Below, one piece after another: positions 42,599 through 44,866 of a stretch of DNA of 44,866 nt (positions within the stretch are counted from its first letter, which is position 1; every line of letters starts with the position of its first letter). This DNA is from Acidobacteriota bacterium. GTDB lineage: Bacteria; Pseudomonadota; Alphaproteobacteria; Acetobacterales; Acetobacteraceae. The notes beneath the pieces were generated by a model. The model saw nothing but the letters and a program-made list of their open reading frames with translations, was not told where the DNA came from and ran no database searches. The position numbers were made by a program, and so were the translations under genes. The DNA lies in the NCBI GenBank assembly GCA_903970435.1, contig CAJCIS010000084.1:1-44866 (forward strand), written 5' to 3'.

Positions 42599-43471
42599 AT
42601 GTCCGAAATCGCGGCGGTTGCCGGCACCTACACCCTCGGCGACCGCACCGTAAACCGCCTCGGCTACGGCGCCATGCAGCTCGCTGGCCCCGGCGTGTTC
42701 GGCCCGCCCAAGGACCGCGACACCGCGCTGGCCGTGCTGCGCGAGGCCGTGGCCAGCGGCGTCAATCATATCGACACCAGCGACTTCTACGGCCCCCACA
42801 TCACCAACCTTCTCATCCGCGAGGCCCTCCACCCTTATCCGCACGACCTCACCATCGTCACCAAGGTCGGCGCCGTCCGCGGGCCGGACGCCTCCTGGAA
42901 CCCCGCCCAAAGCCCCGCCGAGCTATCCCAGGCGGTGCACGACAATTTGCGCAATCTGGGCGTGGAAGCGCTCCACGTGGTCAATTTGCGCATCACCGGC
43001 GACATCCACGCCCCCACCGAGGGCTCCATCGCCGCCCGCTTCACCGCCCTCGCCAACCTGCAGCGCCAAGGCCTCATCCACCATCTCGGCCTCAGCAACG
43101 TAACACCCACGCAAGTGGAGGAAGCCCGCGCCATCGCCCCGGTGGTCTGCGTCCAGAACCACTACAACCTCGCCCACCGCCACGACGACACCCTCATCGA
43201 CACCCTGGCCGCCGCGTCCATCGCCTACGTCCCCTTCTTCCCCCTCGGCGGCTTCACCCCGCTGCAATCCGCCACCCTGTCCGCCGTCGCCGCCCGCCTT
43301 CACGCCACCCCCATGCAAGTCGCCCTCGCCTGGCTGCTCCACCGCGCGCCAAACGTCCTGCTTATTCCGGGTACGTCGTCCGTGAGCCACTTGCGCGAAA
43401 ACCTCGCCGCAGGTGCGTTGAGGCTGCCGGCCGAAACGCTTGCCGGGCTGGACGGTGTTGGGGCAGAATGA
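42599..43471 (+). CDS. pdxI: Aldo/keto reductase, PdxI (YdbC)-like pyridoxal reductase (290 aa)
   Basis: The sequence matches my memory of E. coli YdbC/PdxI, an NADPH-dependent pyridoxal reductase, across its length: VNRLGYGAMQLAGPGVFGPP, GVNHIDTSDFYGPH, LTIVTKVG, HHLGLSNVTPTQVEEAR, FFPLGGFTPLQS and LLIPGTSSVSHLREN. The catalytic Asp, Tyr and Lys of aldo/keto reductases are present. The usual His is replaced by Asn in HVVNLR, as in YdbC. AAAAGGAAACG precedes ATG 42599; the frame upstream translates a repeat. Confidence 0.9.
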   Translation: MSEIAAVAGTYTLGDRTVNRLGYGAMQLAGPGVFGPPKDRDTALAVLREAVASGVNHIDTSDFYGPHITNLLIREALHPYPHDLTIVTKVGAVRGPDASWNPAQSPAELSQAVHDNLRNLGVEALHVVNLRITGDIHAPTEGSIAARFTALANLQRQGLIHHLGLSNVTPTQVEEARAIAPVVCVQNHYNLAHRHDDTLIDTLAAASIAYVPFFPLGGFTPLQSATLSAVAARLHATPMQVALAWLLHRAPNVLLIPGTSSVSHLRENLAAGALRLPAETLAGLDGVGAE

Positions 43472-43475
43472 AGTA

Positions 43476-43521
43476 AGGAAGGAAGCAGTTCTTTTTTGAA
43501 AAAAAGAACCAAAAAACTTTT
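43476..43521 (+). repeat. Single A/T-rich repeat between convergent genes
   Basis: GTTC...GAAC subtype, between the PdxI-like stop (43471) and the GloVer-protein stop (43527). Confidence 0.85.
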
Positions 43522-43526
43522 GCCAC

Positions 43527-44684
43527 TTATAGCTTGTACTTGAACACCAGGCCGTCGCCGTTGGCGCCGCCCGACCAGGTGGTGCCGTAGAGCGCGTTGC
43601 CGACCTTGATCAGGTCACCAAGCGGGGCAATGCCGTCGCCGTTCTTGCCGAAACTGTGCAAAACCGTTTCGACACCGGCCGGCGTTATCGAGAACAACGT
43701 GCCGGAAAATGCGCCGTTCTTGTTGTAGCCTGCGCCGGTGACGCCGTAGAAGGTGCCGTTGACATTGATCAGGCCGGCCGATGGGCCTCCACCATCCTTG
43801 CCCACACCGGAGAAATTATACAGAACCGTTTCCGCGCCGGCCGGCGTGATCTTGAACACCGTGCCGAATTCGCTGGTGCCGCCCGACTCGGTGGTGCCGT
43901 AGAATGTGCCGCCGACGTGGAGCAGGCTGTCGCCGGGATCGGCCCCATCGGTGCCACCGCCGAACGAATACAGGAACTTGTATTTGTCGTCAGTGCTTAT
44001 TTCGAACATCGCTCCAAAGCCGCTCTGATATTTACCGCCTTCGAAACTGGTGCCGTAGAGCTTTGAGCCCACCTGCACCAAAGCGGCAACGGGCCCGACC
44101 GCGTCCGGCGGGCCATTGAAATTGTAAGTGTCCTTGTATGCGCCGCTCAGCTTCATTTTGAACAAGGTTCCCCAGAAAGGATAGATGCCTCCGCCGGCCG
44201 TGGTACCGTAGAGCGTACCGCCCACGCGGACCAGGCCGGCCATCGGGTTTGCGCCGTCGATCTCGGTGCCGTTTGGACCGCCCTTGAATGAGTACAACAC
44301 CGACTCGACACCGGCCGTGGTGATCTTGAACAGGGTTCCGACGCTTTCGGTCCCGCCGTTCGAACTGGTGCCATATAGCGTGCCGCCGACATTGATCAGG
44401 GTGGCCCAGGGATTGGCCGCGTCGCTGCCGCCCTTGAACGAATATATCACCGACTCAACACCTGCCGGCGTGATCGAGAACACCGTCCCCTGCCCGTTCG
44501 CGCCGCCGCCATAGGTGCTGCCGTAGAGCAGGCCGCCGACCTTGATCAGTCCGGCCGGAACATTCGAGCCGTCGGTGGTGCCTCCCTTGAAGGAATAGAT
44601 CGCTTCGTAGCTGGCCGCGCAGGCCGGCATGGCCCCCGATACGGCGAGCGCAACACAAGCTGGCATCATGAATGAACTGGACAT
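43527..44684 (-). CDS. Secreted GloVer-repeat protein (385 aa)
   Basis: A signal peptide (MSSSFMMPACVALAVSGA to ACAAS) is followed by about seven tandem repeats of 45-55 residues. Each has a VGGTLYGTTxxGG strand set and an ITPAGVETVLYSF strand set, the pattern of the 'choice-of-anchor tandem repeat GloVer-containing' proteins, which should form a beta-propeller-like ring. No C-terminal anchor is obvious, so it is probably periplasmic or released. ATG 44684 is chosen because the upstream frame runs into the GC-rich repeat. Its function is unknown. Confidence 0.85.
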   Translation of the reverse strand: MSSSFMMPACVALAVSGAMPACAASYEAIYSFKGGTTDGSNVPAGLIKVGGLLYGSTYGGGANGQGTVFSITPAGVESVIYSFKGGSDAANPWATLINVGGTLYGTSSNGGTESVGTLFKITTAGVESVLYSFKGGPNGTEIDGANPMAGLVRVGGTLYGTTAGGGIYPFWGTLFKMKLSGAYKDTYNFNGPPDAVGPVAALVQVGSKLYGTSFEGGKYQSGFGAMFEISTDDKYKFLYSFGGGTDGADPGDSLLHVGGTFYGTTESGGTSEFGTVFKITPAGAETVLYNFSGVGKDGGGPSAGLINVNGTFYGVTGAGYNKNGAFSGTLFSITPAGVETVLHSFGKNGDGIAPLGDLIKVGNALYGTTWSGGANGDGLVFKYKL

Positions 44685-44763
44685 CGAGGTTCTACGCTCC
44701 GCTGCGGTTTCGTTGACGGTATAATACCATGTCCTTGATGTTGACCCTCGCGTTTCGCCTTCG

Positions 44764-44795
44764 GCGACCGGGGGCTTTGCCCCCTGGACCCCCGT
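44764..44795. repeat. GC-rich dispersed hairpin repeat, partial
   Basis: CCGGGGGCTTTGCCCCCTGG forms a short hairpin and is followed by ACCCCCGTCGTGCGC. It belongs to the same family as the element at 35873-36005 and lies upstream of the GloVer-protein gene. The remaining bases to the window end hold no gene I can support. Confidence 0.55.
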
Positions 44796-44866
44796 CGTGC
44801 GCAGCACGCATTCGCGTGACGGCGTGCCGCCGGCGTCGCAAATTGGCTAAATGCCAAGTAGCGACG

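Overview
The window is high-GC bacterial DNA. Its gene order (recG divergent from sdhE-mfd; kdsD-lptC-lptA-lptB) and protein sequences point to an alphaproteobacterium, probably Rhodospirillales/Acetobacteraceae; the family-level assignment is an inference from style, not from a marker gene. Intergenic spaces are littered with a short A/T-rich palindromic repeat (core GTTCTTTTTTGA plus its complement), about 24 copies including worn ones. They often sit just past stop codons and often form facing pairs. A second, GC-rich hairpin repeat occurs at three places.

Layout. 1-5207: two tandem glycine-rich beta-strand-repeat (adhesin-like) proteins with the same C-terminal domain, the first cut by the window edge. 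5383-12084: a membrane-anchored SRPBCC protein, RecG, SdhE and Mfd. 12085-12806: a broken IS4-family transposase remnant and repeats. 12807-17766: a visibly AT-richer island of four minus-strand genes: a lipoprotein, a secreted trypsin-like protease, a secreted metzincin-type zinc protease and a TIR-domain protein. 18101-19012: a ParB-like protein with a perfect 26-bp palindrome near its 3' end. 19059-25219: a five-gene minus-strand cluster (FNT channel, fused ABC permease, ABC ATPase with C-terminal AAA-associated domain, DUF2177 protein, ABC exporter). 25335-29922: a dienoyl-CoA isomerase-like crotonase, then kdsD-lptC-lptA-lptB for Kdo synthesis and LPS export. 29983-44684: short accessory units, several with their own regulator: RibD-like reductase/HxlR, an anchored hypothetical, a Tat-type cupin, a DUF1214-like protein, LysR/WrbA, serine hydrolase plus pirin, alpha/beta hydrolase, an SPFH protein with an unknown partner, an ArsR-type regulator with two small membrane proteins, MmcQ/YjbR, a methyltransferase, a PdxI-like reductase and a GloVer-repeat protein.

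The best candidate for an undescribed system is the 12.8-17.8 kb island. Two exported proteases are translationally coupled (ATGA overlap) and followed by a lipoprotein whose beta-rich blocks resemble trypsin-co-occurring (Trypco2-like) domains. A TIR protein with a helical N-terminal domain lies upstream on the same strand. Together they suggest an envelope proteolytic sensor or conflict module paired with an NAD-cleaving or signalling TIR effector. Intact copies of the host repeat are absent from the island, consistent with horizontal arrival. The second notable observation is that the A/T-rich repeat has sequence subtypes that keep its internal hairpin through paired base changes, implying selection on the fold.
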